Positions 45,803 through 57,620 of a stretch of 64,000 bases of DNA are shown piece by piece. Source of the stretch: Platanthera guangdongensis (taxonomy: Eukaryota > Streptophyta > Magnoliopsida > Asparagales > Orchidaceae); assembly GCA_039583875.1 (NCBI GenBank), contig CM077153.1, positions 68,084,482-68,148,481 of the forward strand. The letters run 5' to 3'. Below the pieces are notes generated by a model. It was not told where the DNA came from, ran no database searches, and saw only the letters and a list, made by a program, of their open reading frames with translations. The number at the start of each line of letters is the position of its first letter. Within the stretch, counting starts at the first letter, position 1. The translations under genes and the position numbers were made by a program.

Positions 45803-47545
45803 TGTTGGGTACATTGGAAAATGTGTACCAAATTTGAAGAAGCCTCACCCTACTCAATGATATGCATCAAGGTGTATTTGATGTTATTTTGAGTTTATGT
45901 GTGCAGGTTAAGAAAATGCAAGAATGCAGGAAAAAGTTTCTAAGTCCATGTGCCAACACCTAGAGAAGCTGTGTCGACACTTATGAAGGCTTATGTCAAC
46001 ACTGGAGAAAAGCTATGTTGACACTTGGAGTTAATTGTGTTGACACTTGGAAGGGTTATGTCGACACTAGAAGAAACTATGTCGACATGCAGAGGCAGTG
46101 TCGACACACAGTGAAGTATTGTCGACATCAACTGTGTCAACACCAAGAGGCAGTGTCGACCCACAGGAATACTTAGTCGACATCAATTGTGTCGACACCA
46201 AGAGGCAGTGTCGACACACTGAAGACTTTGTCGACATCAACTGTGTCGACATACAGGACTTGTGTCGACACACTGCAAAGTGTTCATCAAAGTTAAAGTA
46301 AAGAAGGCTTGTGTCGACACACAGAATTAGTGTCGACAAATTCAACAGAAGGCTGTGTCGAGAAGCATTAACAACAACAAGGGAGATGTGTTGACACCAC
46401 CAAGGCTTGTGTCGACACTTAGTCCACTTGTGTCGACACTGAGTCTACTTGTGTCGACACATGATGAAGAACAGACTCGACACTTTCAGACAGAGACAGT
46501 ATTTTCAAGAAGTGACTGGATGACTTGACAGCTGCCATTTCTAACCGGTCTACTACAACTGTCAAAGCTGTCAGAAGTTTATTAGAAACCAGATCAGCCG
46601 GTTACCATGGAGGAAGACTATATAAAGGCTTTCTCCTTCAACAGAAGAAGTGATTATCACAATTAATATAGAAGAGTATTGAAGTGTGGAACATACACTT
46701 ATAACTAACAACACAAAAGAAGAAGAATACCTTCGACAGAAGATCTAAGAAGTTGGAGAGAGAGAGAGAGCTCCATCTAAGAAGTGCAGTTGCTGAACCA
46801 GGCTGCCAAGAAAGATTCAGATAGAGATCTGAATTTCAAGTCAGAAGCTGATTGAAGATCAACTTCATAGGAGATTCAACCCTACTGAGTTCAGATTCAA
46901 GAAGCTTTGAAGAAAGCTAAGAGAGGTTGTTCTCTGCTATCAGATTCTTCCAAGAACTGATCAAGAAGCCAGCCATCCCTTCTCTCTCTATCTGGGTGGT
47001 GGTTAATTACTGTATTAAATCAATTTTCTGTAGGATCTATTATAGATCTGAGCTGTAAGCCTGTGTTATAAAGCTGAGTGTAGAAGAATATTTTCTCTGA
47101 GTGGTAGGCCTTGTTGAAGGCTGAGGTAGGGCTATGAGCCTGAGTGTAGGAGATTGTGATCTCTGAGTGTAGGCCTTGTTGAAGGCTGAGGTAGGGCAGT
47201 TTGCCTGAGTTGTAGGAGTGTGGACTCACTCTGAGTGTAGGAGCCCAGTTGGGGTTCTGAGCTACTGTAAGATCTGAGGATCTGAGGTGAAGTGTAGAAG
47301 TTAGGCCGAATATAGTACACTGCTAGATAGGTGAAGAGGGAAAGTGGATGTACCCAGACCTTGGGGAACCACTGTAAAAACTGTGTGCACTATGTGATTG
47401 AATGTTGCTGTGAATGCTGTGCTGTGTTAGCTGTAGAAATTTGCAGTTTCTTTTTATTTAACTAAACAGATTTTTTGCCTTAAAAAGAAAAAAGGAATTA
47501 CACCTATTCACCCCCCCACTAGGTGGTTAGGCACTAATTCTTTCA
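45803..47545 (+). repeat. 3' LTR of the SIRE-like element at 35170
   Basis: It is 1743 bp and collinear with the 5' LTR. It contains the TGTCGACA array (about 45950-46480), TATA box 46619-46626, a GA run (GAGAGAGAGAGAG near 46757) absent from the 5' LTR, and a shorter C run (7 C, near 47510). Confidence 0.93.
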
Positions 47546-49079
47546 CAGTGAGCGGCGGTTGACTTTTCAGCTCAAATCCGGGCCATTACTTCGTTTTGAT
47601 GAATTGATCGTATGGCTGGGGTTAAACCCGAGGCCACTTATGTAGCGTGGTGTGGGATGTGGAGATCATAATTTCCTTCTCACACACTCTCTCTTCATTC
47701 CATCTTCTCCTTTGAGTGCTCTTGAGAATAGAACTAAGGGGCTAGAGCTAAGGTGCTGGGCTGAGCTTTGTGAAGGTGCTGAAAAGGATTCCCTCATCAG
47801 AATCAAGATCTGAAGCTAGGTCCGTGGAGATGAAATCATTATGCGCATTTCCAACAGGATAGAACTCAAACGTCTTGGCTTCAAAGAGAACTACAAGGGT
47901 AACGAGTTACTTTCAGACAAGTGAAGTCCCCAATATGCGTACTTGCATAGATCCCCTCACCAAAATGTGAAAAAGGGTGGATTTCAATGTGTAGATTGGT
48001 TTGATCCAGATATATTACTGCATTTAGATCCGAAAATGTAGAGTACGTAATAGGCATGCTGTGAGAAGCCCATCTGAACAAGTTGCTCTGAATTGGTGAT
48101 GTCTTTATGCTTTGCATGCCGGAGAAGACTCCGTGAAGATATGTGTAAGTGTACATGTGAAATTCGGGGTCAAGGGGTATGCAGGATGTTGCATCAAAGT
48201 CCTGGTGAAATTTCTAGGAAAATACCCAGAAGAAAGTACAATTAGGAGAATTGTTACTGTCGTCAGGCGACAGTGAGTATTGCCTGGCGTTAGCTTCCAA
48301 AAAGCTAAAATGTTGTTTGGCTTGTCTCTATGAGACCTGGGGGTCAATGTATGAGAAACTGAGAGCTCTGATAGCCCAGTAATGGGGGGTGCCAGCCTGA
48401 AATGGGCGAAGCCGTGTGGCTTTACTGTACTGTCAAGTTAAGTACCTCTGACCGAAAGAGCCGTTAAGTTAAGTACGTCTGAATGGGTAGTTAGTCGTTA
48501 AGTTAAGTACCTCTGAACGATAGAGTCATCAAGTTAAGGATCTCTGAACGACAAAGTTAGTCGTTAAGTTAATTACCTCTGAACGACGTAGTCGTCAAGT
48601 TAAGGACCTCTGAACGGCAAAGTTAACCGTGAAGTCGTGGACCTCTGAACGGTGGTGATACACGGGAAGGCGTGTACACCGAAAAGGTGCCCTGAGTGCA
48701 CGGGACGTGTGGTCGTTGAGCCTACGTCTGTGGTGAATGGTGCTTAAATTGCACATTGCAAATGGCACGATATATATGATGCCTTATTTGCAGGGATGGA
48801 GAAATGTCGTCTCGAGTAAGGGGTTGGATCGTTATAAACAGGTCAGCAAATTGCTGACCGTTGCTTTGTTTGCCATGTTTTGGTGGGCCCTTTTGTGCAG
48901 GTGTTGGAGAGCCAAGTGGAAAGTAGCGGGCTGAAGCTTATGTGCTGCAATTGGCTGGCCCTTGAAGACCCAAAAGCGAACATTTACTGTATTCATGTGT
49001 GTCCGGCTTGCGTGCCGAAGTATGAAACCACTTTTTGTTGAATGAAACAGTTGTAATAAGGCTACGACCGAAACATGTG

Positions 49080-49153
<74 letters not shown>

Positions 49154-49356
49154 TTCTTGTTGTGTAGTGGACATTCTTGTTATGTATGAGTTCATAAACT
49201 AAAATGCTTCCGCTAGAGTGCTCTGAGTTAGGCTGCGTTCATAATTGAATTTGGATTTAGAAACAACTAGTAATCTTCTTATCTGTCCGTAGTATATGGC
49301 GTCGGGCCCCGGCCGGACCTTCTGTCATATGCTATAGGACGGATGGGGGCATTACA
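47546..49356 (+). repeat. 3' LTR of the chromodomain Gypsy element, second piece
   Basis: It resumes after the duplicated CAGTG with AGCGGCGGTTGACTTTTCAGC, collinear with 30855-32617 of the 5' LTR. It contains the 31/35-bp repeat array (48432-48655) and ends GGGGGCATTACA. Small open frames here are by-products. Confidence 0.9.
49087..49150. repeat. (TA)n microsatellite, expanded
   Basis: About 32 TA units. The equivalent place in the 5' LTR of the same element (near 32396-32413) has only about nine. Confidence 0.9.
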
Positions 49357-49437
49357 TTCCTAATACTAACTAATCACCTCCATCGTCGGTCAACACCACC
49401 ACCTTTCTCTCGATGAGAGTCGTTGATGGGTGGTGCT
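49357..49437. other. Short spacer between elements
   Basis: 81 bp outside the chromodomain Gypsy element and before the next Copia element. It continues after 57620 on the other side of that insertion and has no feature of its own. Confidence 0.6.
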
Positions 49438-49961
49438 TGTTGAGTTTCTCTATGAGGATGGCACAACGCTTGTGCACGCAGCGGAAAAGAAAAACATCAA
49501 GAAAAACCCAAAGAGATGTGGATCGGGCCATGAACGTTGAATCAAGAAGTTAGCAAAACTAGGCAAAAATTACCTCGATGGCGTTGAGTCACAACTCAAC
49601 GGAGATGCTCCAAACTTTGTCTTCTTGCTAGTGGCGAGTTCTACGTGGAATAATATCCACATTTCTGCAGAAGTCCACACGAGCGGGAGAACACCTGGCT
49701 TTCCGTCACACGGAAAATCGGGAAGAACGATGACCGCACCTTGCTATTCCACGGACTGCTAGGTCCGCGCCAGGAAGAGCAACCCCAGCGACGATCGCCA
49801 GAGATGAGGAGGTCAACGGAGCGAACACGGCGGCGGCGGAACCCTTCCGTCGGCGGCGGGATTCAGGATCGGCGGAACGATCGCGGAACGGAACTCTTCC
49901 GTCGCGGGTTTCGATCAGCTACCAGAGAAAATCGAGCAAGCACCCGAAAACCCTAAGTGTT

Positions 49962-49983
49962 GTATTTATACCAAAGGTATAAA
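49962..49983 (-). promoter_or_regulatory. TATA box inside a perfect inverted repeat, left LTR
   Basis: TTTATACC, AAA, GGTATAAA (49965-49983) is a perfect 8-bp-arm hairpin. On the element's strand it supplies TATAAATAC, downstream of the CGATCGGCGAG array. The other LTR has the same at 57004-57025. Confidence 0.65.
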
Positions 49984-50039
49984 TAAACCTAGGCTTATCG
50001 CTATCCGCAGACCACCCAAGAATAAGGTTCAGAATCAGC

Positions 50040-50345
50040 GAGTATCAATCGGCGAGAGTCGGCGAGAATCGGCGAGAATCGATCAGCGAGCATCACCATG
50101 GATCGGCGAGAATCAGAGTACAATACTCGACGATTCTCGCCGATCGTCGAGCCTCACTTGATGATACACGTCGAATCTCGTCGACCGTCGAGCCACGGTC
50201 GACGATACATGTAGAAGTCGTCGATCGTCGAGAATCAGCATATTGATTCTCGACGATTCTCGTCGATCGGCGAGAATCAGAGAGACGATTCTCGCCGATC
50301 GGCGGGAATCAGAAGACGATTCTCGACGAATGTTATCGACCCTCG
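50040..50345. repeat. CGCCGATCGGCGAGA dyad array, left LTR
   Basis: Words such as ATCGGCGAGAATC, GATTCTCGCCGATC, GTCGATCGTCGAG and CGATTCTCGACGA recur about every 15-30 bp in both orientations, so many copies form hairpin-like dyads centred on CGATCG or TCGA. The matching array is at 57078-57385 in the other LTR. On the element's strand it lies just upstream of the TATA box. Confidence 0.9.
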
Positions 50346-50573
50346 GACGACAATCCTTACCAGCCCTCCAAGGCAACATTTGCCCAACCCGACGATCCTT
50401 TAAGGCAACACTTTGCCCACAACCCCATTCAGGTCGGTGATTGGCAATCTTTACCAACACAGTCAATTATCCAACTTCTCCACATCTCTTATGTGCGACC
50501 ATGCAGGCTCATATCGCATTGGCAGTGAGATTACATGTTTGATCACTTCCAGATCACAATGGTAACTCCAACA

Positions 50574-50584
50574 GACTCCCACTT
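50574..50584 (-). promoter_or_regulatory. Polypurine tract
   Basis: The minus strand reads AAGTGGGAGTC directly before the 3' LTR. Confidence 0.8.
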
Positions 50585-51542
50585 GATCTCGAAAGTATCA
50601 AAGCAAAAACCTCACAAACAATGAGCGGCATCTAGCAATGCATCATTGCTCCCCAAGCAATAAGAGTTCATAACTCATAAGCCTTTATGACCAATGTATC
50701 AGCGTTGTCTTTGTCCCTTTGTCCCTTACATCCGGAAAGAACTAGAGGCATGGACCGTGTCACCCTCGTAATAGCTCAATCCAAGTTTCTTGATCCAGGA
50801 CGGACTTCCAGAGAATGGTGAGTCCAATATCACATATTGACTCAACCAAGCATGGCCATGCATTTCTCAGTCCAGTTCCATCAAGGGGCCTATGGATGCA
50901 ACTCCTGTCATACAGGAGGATAAATCCCATATCTGCTCACACACAAACACCCAAATGATTCGTAACATGCCCAATTACCACCCTTATCATCAACCTTTCT
51001 CAAGGAAGACTTTAGATGGCATCAAAGCATGCTCTTCCTCACTTGATGAATGCTGTGACTTCAGGTCAAAGGATCACAACACCATTGTCAATTGAGACCT
51101 ACTCGTGACACGATTGGATGACAATCCACAGAGTAGTCTCAGGTTGGGTCTGTCCAGTACAACTTGTTCACTAACAAGTACCCACGTGATGACTTGATAT
51201 CACAATATCATGACCTGTGAGAACCGGTCATCAGTCAACGCACGTGCTAGTCTTCATGTACCATCATCACCCTTAGCTTCTATGATGATACTCGACCAGG
51301 GACCTTTAAGAATGAAGCTTCAAATAAATCATGGGCTCTCACATTCAAGTCACGTACTTGATGTCCCATGGAAGCGAACATTCTAAGGGTATCTATTATG
51401 TTAACATTTAACTATCATATAGAAAAAGACATAATAAAAGAACTTGCCATTAATTGTAAAAGGAAAAACTAGGTACACAGTTCATCATATGAACAAACAG
51501 CCAACAAAATACATAGATTACATACAACCCACAAGATTCTCG
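50585..51542 (-). other. 3' untranslated region of the young Copia element
   Basis: About 960 bp between the gag-pol stop and the polypurine tract. No open frame of note and no extra ORF recognised. Confidence 0.6.
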
Positions 51543-54500
51543 CTAGAGTTGATCATTTAGGTATCGTATACCCATCGATCTAGTATGACCATCATGCTTT
51601 CTCTGCGCGAGAGGCTTTGTCAGTGGATCCGCAATATTCTCCTCAGTCGGCACTCTGCAAATGTTTACATCTCCTCGTTCGACAATCTCACGAATAAGAT
51701 GAAACCGCCGAAGTATGTGCTTGGAGCGCTGATGAGATCTAGGTTCCTTAGATTGTGCAATTGCACCATTGTTATCACAGTAGAGAACTACGGGACCAAC
51801 AATGCTAGGAACTACATCAAGCTCGCCGATGAATTTCCTAATCCATACAGCCTCCTTCGCCGCATTAGCTGCTGCGATATACTCGGCCTCAGTTGTATAA
51901 TCAGCAACTGTCTCTTGCTTGGAACTCTTCCAGCTCACAGCTCCTCCATTCAGGCAAAACACAAAACCTGACTGAGACTTGGAGTCGTCTCTATCAGTTT
52001 GGAAGCTAGCATCTGTGTAACCAGTTACAACGAGCTCTTCCTCTCCACCATACACCAAGAACACATCCTTAGTTCTTCTCAAGTACTTCAGGATATTCTT
52101 GACTGCAATCCAGTGACACTCACCGGGGTCTGACTGATACCTGCTAGTCATGCTCAAAGCAAAGGAGACATCGGGTCGAGTACATAACATCGCGTACATG
52201 ATTGATCCAATTGCCGAAGCATATGGAATCAACTTCATGCGGTCCTTATCTTCATAAGACTTTGGACATTGGTCCTTAGAGAGATTCACACCATGAGACA
52301 TGGGCAAAAATTCTTTCTTGGACTCAAGCATGTTGAACCGCTTCAACACCTTTTCGATGTACGTACTCTGGGTCAAACCCAGCAACTTCTTCGATCTATC
52401 TCTATAGATCTTAATACCAAGTATATAAGTCGCTTCACCCAAATCATTCATTGAAAAGCAGTTCCCTAGGTTGTTCTTAACAACTTTCAGGGTAGGAATG
52501 TCATTCCCAATCAACAGTATGTCATCTACATACAATATCAGGAAGACAACAATGCTCCCACTGATTCGCTTGTAAACACAAGGCTCATCTTCATTCTTGA
52601 TGAAACCAAACTCTTTGATTTTCTCATCAAAACGAAGATTCCAACTTCGTGAGGCCTGTTTCAGTCCTTAAATGGACTTATTCAGCTTGCATATTTTAGT
52701 GGCTTCATCTGGGGATACAAAACCCTCGGGTTGTGTCTTATACACTTCCTCAAGGAGGTTTCCATTAAGGAAAGCCGTTTTGACATCCATCTGCCAGATC
52801 TCGTAGTCATAATACGCAGCAATAGCAAGCAATATTCTAATGGACTTCACCATAGCAACAGGGGAAAAGGTCTCATCATAGTCAATACCATGAATTTGCT
52901 TGAAACCCTTAGCCACCAGTCGCCCTTTGAATGTCTGTACATTCCCATCCATGTCGGTCTTCTTCTTGAAGACCCACTTGCACCCTATGGGTCGTACCAC
53001 TTCAGGTGGTTCCACCAAGTTCCAAACTTGGTTTGCATACATGGAGTCCATTTCAGATTTCATAGCCTCAAGCCATTTGTCGGAGTCCGGTCCATTCATA
53101 GCCTCTTGGTAGGTTGCTGGTTCATCATCATGATCCATAAGCAACACATTACCTATTTGAGACACGAGAAATCCATATCTCTCAGGCTCAAACCTCGGTC
53201 TACCAGATCTACGTAGGACTTGTGTTCCCTGAGCAGGTTCTCTAGCTACAACATCTTGTAGTCCTGTCTCAGAATCCAATTCCGGTTCATTCACTACATG
53301 TGGTTCTTGAACTTCTTCAAGCTCTACCTTTTCAGTCTTTCTTGATAAGAACTCTTTCTCCAAGAAGACACCAGTCCTTGCGACAAACACTTTGCCCTTA
53401 GACGGTAGGTAAAAGTAATACCCTTTCGTTTCCTTAGGATATCCCACCAGATAACATTTATTCGATTTGGGTTCCAGCTTGTCAGGCATTTGACGTCTCA
53501 CGTATGCCTCACAGCCCCAAATTTTAATGAACGACATACTAGGACGCTTCCCAGTCCATATCTCATATGGTGTCTTCAGAACCGTTTTCGTTGGAGCGCG
53601 ATTCAATGTCATTGCAGCAGTCTCTAAAGCAAAACCCCAAAAGGAAACATGCAAGTCTGCATGACTCATCATCGAACGTACCATGTCTAACAGAGTACGA
53701 TTTCTCCTCTCAGACACACCATTATGTTGTGGTGTTCTAGGTGGAGTGAGCTGTGATACAATACCACACTCTTTCAGATGATCACGGAACTCATGACTCA
53801 GGTATTCGCCACCTCGATCAGATCGGAGTGCTTTAACCCTTTTACCCAACTGGTTTTCTACTTCATTCTTGAACTCTTTGAACTTTTCAAAGGTCTCGGA
53901 TTTGCACTTCATAAGATACACATATCCGTATCTACTGAAATCATCAGTAAATGTAACAAAGTAGAAATACCCACCTCTAGCCATGGAACTCATGGGTCCG
54001 CATACATCACTATGTACAACACCCAAGAGATCCTCAGCCCTCTCAGTATAACCAGTGAAAGGAGCTTTAGTCATCTTGCCTAACAAACAAGATTCACAAC
54101 GCTCAAATGATTCATAATCAAATGAGTCCAAGAGTCCATCTCTATGGAGCTTGGATATGCGCTTCTCGTTGATATGGCCCAAACGACAATGCCAGAGAAA
54201 AGTAGGGTTCGAGTCATTTGTTCTTAGTCTTTTATTATTTTCTACATTACAGATCAGATGGTCCAAGTTCAAAACATAAAGACCATTAAACAATTGGGCT
54301 ACAGCATAACAAACATCATTCTTAAATATAGAACAACAATTGTTCTTAATTATAAAAGAAAGTCCAATCATGTCCAAACATGAAATAGATATAATGTTTC
54401 TAGTTATGGCCGGAACAAAATAACAGTTATCAAGTTCTATTACAAGCCCACTGGGCAAAGAAAGACGGTAAACTCCTACGGCTACAGCATCAACTCTTGC

Positions 54501-55502
54501 TCCATTGCCGACGCGGAGGTCCACCTCCCCTTTACTCAGCAATCTTCTCCTTTCCAGTTCTTGCACATTTGTACAAATGTGAGAACCACATCCGGTATCC
54601 AATACCCAAGATGAAGGAGCAGAAAGGTTTATCTCTATAACGTAAACATTAGAAGCGGAAGTCATACCTCCCTTCAATTTCTGCAGACCCTCAATGTACG
54701 AAGGACAGTTCCTCCTCCAATGACCAGCCTTGCCACATTGGTGGCATTTCCCTTCCTTCACCGTGCTTTTCTTTTTCATCAGTGCAGAAGACTTGGGCTC
54801 AAGATATGACTTAGGTCCCACCTTCGTCTTCTTAGAGCCCTTGGCCTTGCCCTTGCCCTTATGCACCATCAGTATGGGGCTGGCAGGCTTGGCCTTCTTC
54901 ATATTGATTTCGGTAGTTCTCAACCTGCCTAGGAGTTCGGGCAGTGTCTTGTCTATCTCATTCATATTGTAGTTCAAGACGAACTGCTCATAACTGTCCG
55001 ACAATGATTGCAGGATCAGATCCGTGGCCAACTCTTGACCAAGAGGAAAACCCAGCCTTTCGAGGTTCTCTATATACCCAATCATCTTGAGTACGTGAGT
55101 CCCTACTGAGTCTCGAACTCCCATCTTGCACTGAAACAACGCTTTTGTGATGTCGAACCTCTCTTGACGAGCCTGCCCTTGAAACATTTTCTTGAGATGC
55201 TCGTCAATCTCCTTGCACCCCATGTTCTCATGTTGCTTCTGAAGCTCAGAGTTCATAGTGGCAAGCATAAGGCATTCGACATCTAAAGCATCGTCAGTAT
55301 ACTTCTTATAAGTATCTTTCTCAGCACGGGAAGAGTTCCCGGTCGGCACCTCGGGGGCTTCTTCTTCCAAGACATAGAGCTTTCGCTCTTGCCTGAGAAC
55401 AATTCTCAGGTTCCTGTACCAGTCCATGTAATTTGTCCCACTGAGCTTATCCTTCTCAAGGATGGCTCTCAGAGACAACGTGGAGTGTGAAACACTTGCC
55501 AT
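51543..55502 (-). pseudogene. Copia gag-pol polyprotein with one internal stop
   Basis: One frame of 1320 codons including the final stop. ATG at 55502; the only internal stop is a TAA at 52670-52668 (codon 945). Residue positions: gag with N-terminal SGTNYMDWYRNLR (21-33), CCHC knuckle 253-266, protease LDTG 301-304, integrase zinc H437/H443/C469/C472, integrase catalytic Asp499, Asp562 and Glu598 (the last two 35 residues apart as in DD35E), RT from about 830 with QMDVKTAFLNG (904) and YVDD 991-994, RNase H with GYTDASFQTD and TTEAEYIAA, and end AQRKHDGHTRSMGIRYL. All catalytic residues I can check are present. The stop falls in RT just before the usual GLKQ motif and removes RT and RNase H function from this copy. 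Length is usual for Copia. Confidence 0.93.
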
Positions 55503-56466
55503 GGAATTCTACAAGAATTTATGCAGAATAAAATCAGTACCAAAATTTCAAATACAATTTATTTTAATTTGGACTTCAATTAAAATACTCCCACTATTTT
55601 GTTCGAAATGATAGCCCTCACTAACAATTCGGAGAGTTCATGCGAGCTACTCTCTTAGTGGACAAGATCCGTATTTCACCGACACTATGAGTCCGCTTTG
55701 GCGTTCCTCTCACGATGTGGTTATTTAGGTAGGAAACGCTTGCCAATTGCATTCTCATGCAATTCTTGTATGGTTGGTGAATAACTCCTTATTCGCATCC
55801 ATCATATGGTGCATGCCAACCCTATGCCTCTAGGCACTCAACCTTTGAGGTCACCTAGTTAAGTATGACCCGATGTCGACAGTGGGATATCACAATTATC
55901 CGCTCACACCCTTACCAAGATAGATTAATGCACCTTGCTTTGGCAAGCCCACACTTCATCGATCGAGGCAGGAAGAGTGTCATCCATCGGAAGGCATCCG
56001 AACACTTAATATTAGATGAAGGGATTTTGAATATAGGTTAACATTTAACCATGATCAACATTTAATCAATGTGCACATCCAAAGAAAAACAATTCTAAAC
56101 CACATGCATCCCTTATGTGCATATCCTAACACCATCAACAATTGATAGAAGGAAGGGCTAAATCTGAACATCCGGAAACTTCCAAATCCTCAGATTTACA
56201 TGCATTGGGCAAAGGCAAAGACAACTCAACTTAAAGCAGTAGACAAGCTCATCTCTCTTTGTTGGATTCAAAATCCAAAACAAAATCGAGGGATGGTTAC
56301 TGCTAAGGAGATCACAATTTCTAACAATTAGAAATTGCCACACAATTCCAGAAGTTCTTGGCGGGATACCAAGACTAAATCTAGACATTTAGAACACTTC
56401 TAAATCCCTAGGTTTACACGCACTGGAATAACAGACTTCCAATACAACGATCATGGCCGCAACCTG
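55503..56466 (-). other. 5' leader of the young Copia element
   Basis: About 960 bp between the primer site and the gag ATG, long for a Copia leader. There is no open frame of note. It could hold packaging signals; none is recognisable. Confidence 0.55.
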
Positions 56467-56478
56467 GCTCTGATACCA
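56467..56478 (-). promoter_or_regulatory. Primer-binding site
   Basis: The minus strand reads TGGTATCAGAGC, complementary to the 3' end of initiator tRNA-Met, next to the 5' LTR. Confidence 0.92.
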
Positions 56479-56479
56479 C

Positions 56480-57615
56480 TGTTGGGTTTCTCTATGAGGA
56501 TGGCACAACGCTTGTGCACGCAGCGGAAAAGAAAAACATCAAGAAAAACCCAAAGAGATGTGGATCGGGCCATGAACGTTGAATCAAGAAGTTAGCAAAA
56601 CTAGGCAAAAATTACCTCGGTGGCGTTGAGTCACAACTCAACGGAGATGCTCCAAACTTTGTCTTCTTGCTAGTGGCGAGTTCTACGTGGAATAATATCC
56701 ACGTTTCTGCAGAAGTCCACACGAGCGGGAGAACACCGGGCTTTCCGTCACACGGAAAATCGGGAAGAACGATGACCACACCTTGCTATTCCACGGACTG
56801 CTAGGTCCGCGCCAGGAAGAGCAACACCAGCGACGATCGCCGAAGATGAGGAGGTCAACGGGGCGAATACGACGCCGGCGGAACCCTTCCGTCGGCGGCG
56901 GGATTCAGGATCGGCGGAACGATCGCGGAACGGAACTCTTCCGTCGCGGGTTTCGATCAGCTACCAGAGAAAATCGAGCAAGCACCCGAAAACCCTAAGT
57001 GTTGTATTTATACCAAAGGTATAAATAAACCTAGGCTTATCGCTATCCGCAGACCACCCAAGAATAAGGTTCAGAATCGGCGAGTATCAATCGGCGAGAG
57101 TTGGCGAGAATCGGCGAGAATCGATCAGCGAGCATCACCATGGATCGGCGAGAATCAGAGTACAATACTCGACGATTCTCGCCGATCGTCGAGCCTCACT
57201 TGATGATACACGCCGAATCTCGTCGACCGTCGAGCCGCGGTCGACGATACATGTCGAAGTCGTCGATCGTCGAGAATCAGCATATTGATTCTCGACATTT
57301 CTCGTCGATCGGCGAGAATCAGAGAGACGATTCTCGCCGATCGGCGGGAATCAGAAGACGATTCTCGACGAATGTTATCGACCCTCGGACGACAATCCTT
57401 ACCAGCCCTCCAAGGCAACATTTGCCCAACCCGACGATCCTTTAAGGCAACACTTTGCCCACAACCCCATTCAGGTCGGTGATTGGCAACCTTTACCAAC
57501 ACAGTCAATTATCCAACTTCACCACATCTCTTATGTGCGACCCTGCAGGCTCATATCGCGTTGGCAGTGAGATTACATGTTTGATCACTTCCAAATCACA
57601 ATGGTAACTCCAACA
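56480..57615 (-). repeat. 5' LTR of the young Copia element
   Basis: 1136 bp, TGTTGGGTTTCTC to CTCCAACA on the plus strand. TATA/inverted repeat at 57004-57025 and the CGATCGGCGAG array at about 57078-57385. Confidence 0.94.
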
Positions 57616-57620
57616 GTGCT

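Larger units (their letters stand above)
35170..47545 (+). mobile_element. SIRE-like Ty1/Copia retrotransposon with extra ORF, nested in a Gypsy LTR
   Basis: The element is 12.4 kb. LTRs are 35170-36909 (1740 bp) and 45803-47545 (1743 bp). The target duplication CAGTG is exact (35165-35169 and 47546-47550). Between them are a primer site, one gag-pol reading frame (36990-42203), a TGTCGACA array with TATA box, an extra ORF (42724-45539) and a polypurine tract. The LTRs differ at a few dozen sites, mostly C/T and G/A. This layout, with an ORF after pol, is that of the SIRE/Maximus lineage. It lacks intact frames but has few indels, so it inserted fairly recently. Confidence 0.93.
30514..49356 (+). 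mobile_element. Chromodomain Ty3/Gypsy retrotransposon with internal deletion, split by a SIRE-like insertion
   Basis: The 5' LTR is 30514-32617. The 3' LTR is in two pieces, 34854-35169 and 47546-49356, together about as long as the 5' LTR once the nested element and its target copy are removed. Flanking pentamers TCCCT and TTCCT match at 4 of 5 bases. Between the LTRs only the end of RT, RNase H, integrase and a C-terminal chromodomain-like tail remain, on the plus strand. Gag, protease and most of RT are absent, and the 5' LTR is followed almost at once by RT sequence. Lineage: chromovirus, probably Tekay-like, judged from the C-terminal tail. Confidence 0.85.
49438..50573 (-). repeat. 3' LTR of the young Copia element
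   Basis: Reads TGTTGAGTTTCTC to CTCCAACA on the plus strand. It carries the CGATCGGCGAGA array (about 50040-50345) and the inverted repeat/TATA region at 49962-49983. Arg/Ser-rich frames on both strands are artefacts. Confidence 0.93.
49438..57615 (-). mobile_element. Young Ty1/Copia retrotransposon with nearly open gag-pol
   Basis: The element is 8.2 kb on the minus strand. LTRs are 49438-50573 and 56480-57615, both 1136 bp and differing at roughly two to three dozen positions by eye. The target duplication GTGCT is exact (49433-49437 and 57616-57620). It has a tRNA-Met primer site, a polypurine tract and one gag-pol frame broken by a single stop codon. The lineage is not certain; the protein style (WVLDTGCGSHI, long GNGARV region) is Tork/TAR/Ikeros-like rather than SIRE. 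It is the most recent insertion in the window together with the SIRE-like element at 35170. Confidence 0.94.

Noticed and set aside
50113..50466. Arg/Ser-rich ORFs in the young Copia LTRs (also 57101-57508)
   Set aside because: They read the CGATCGGCGAG array in both directions and lie in non-coding LTR sequence.
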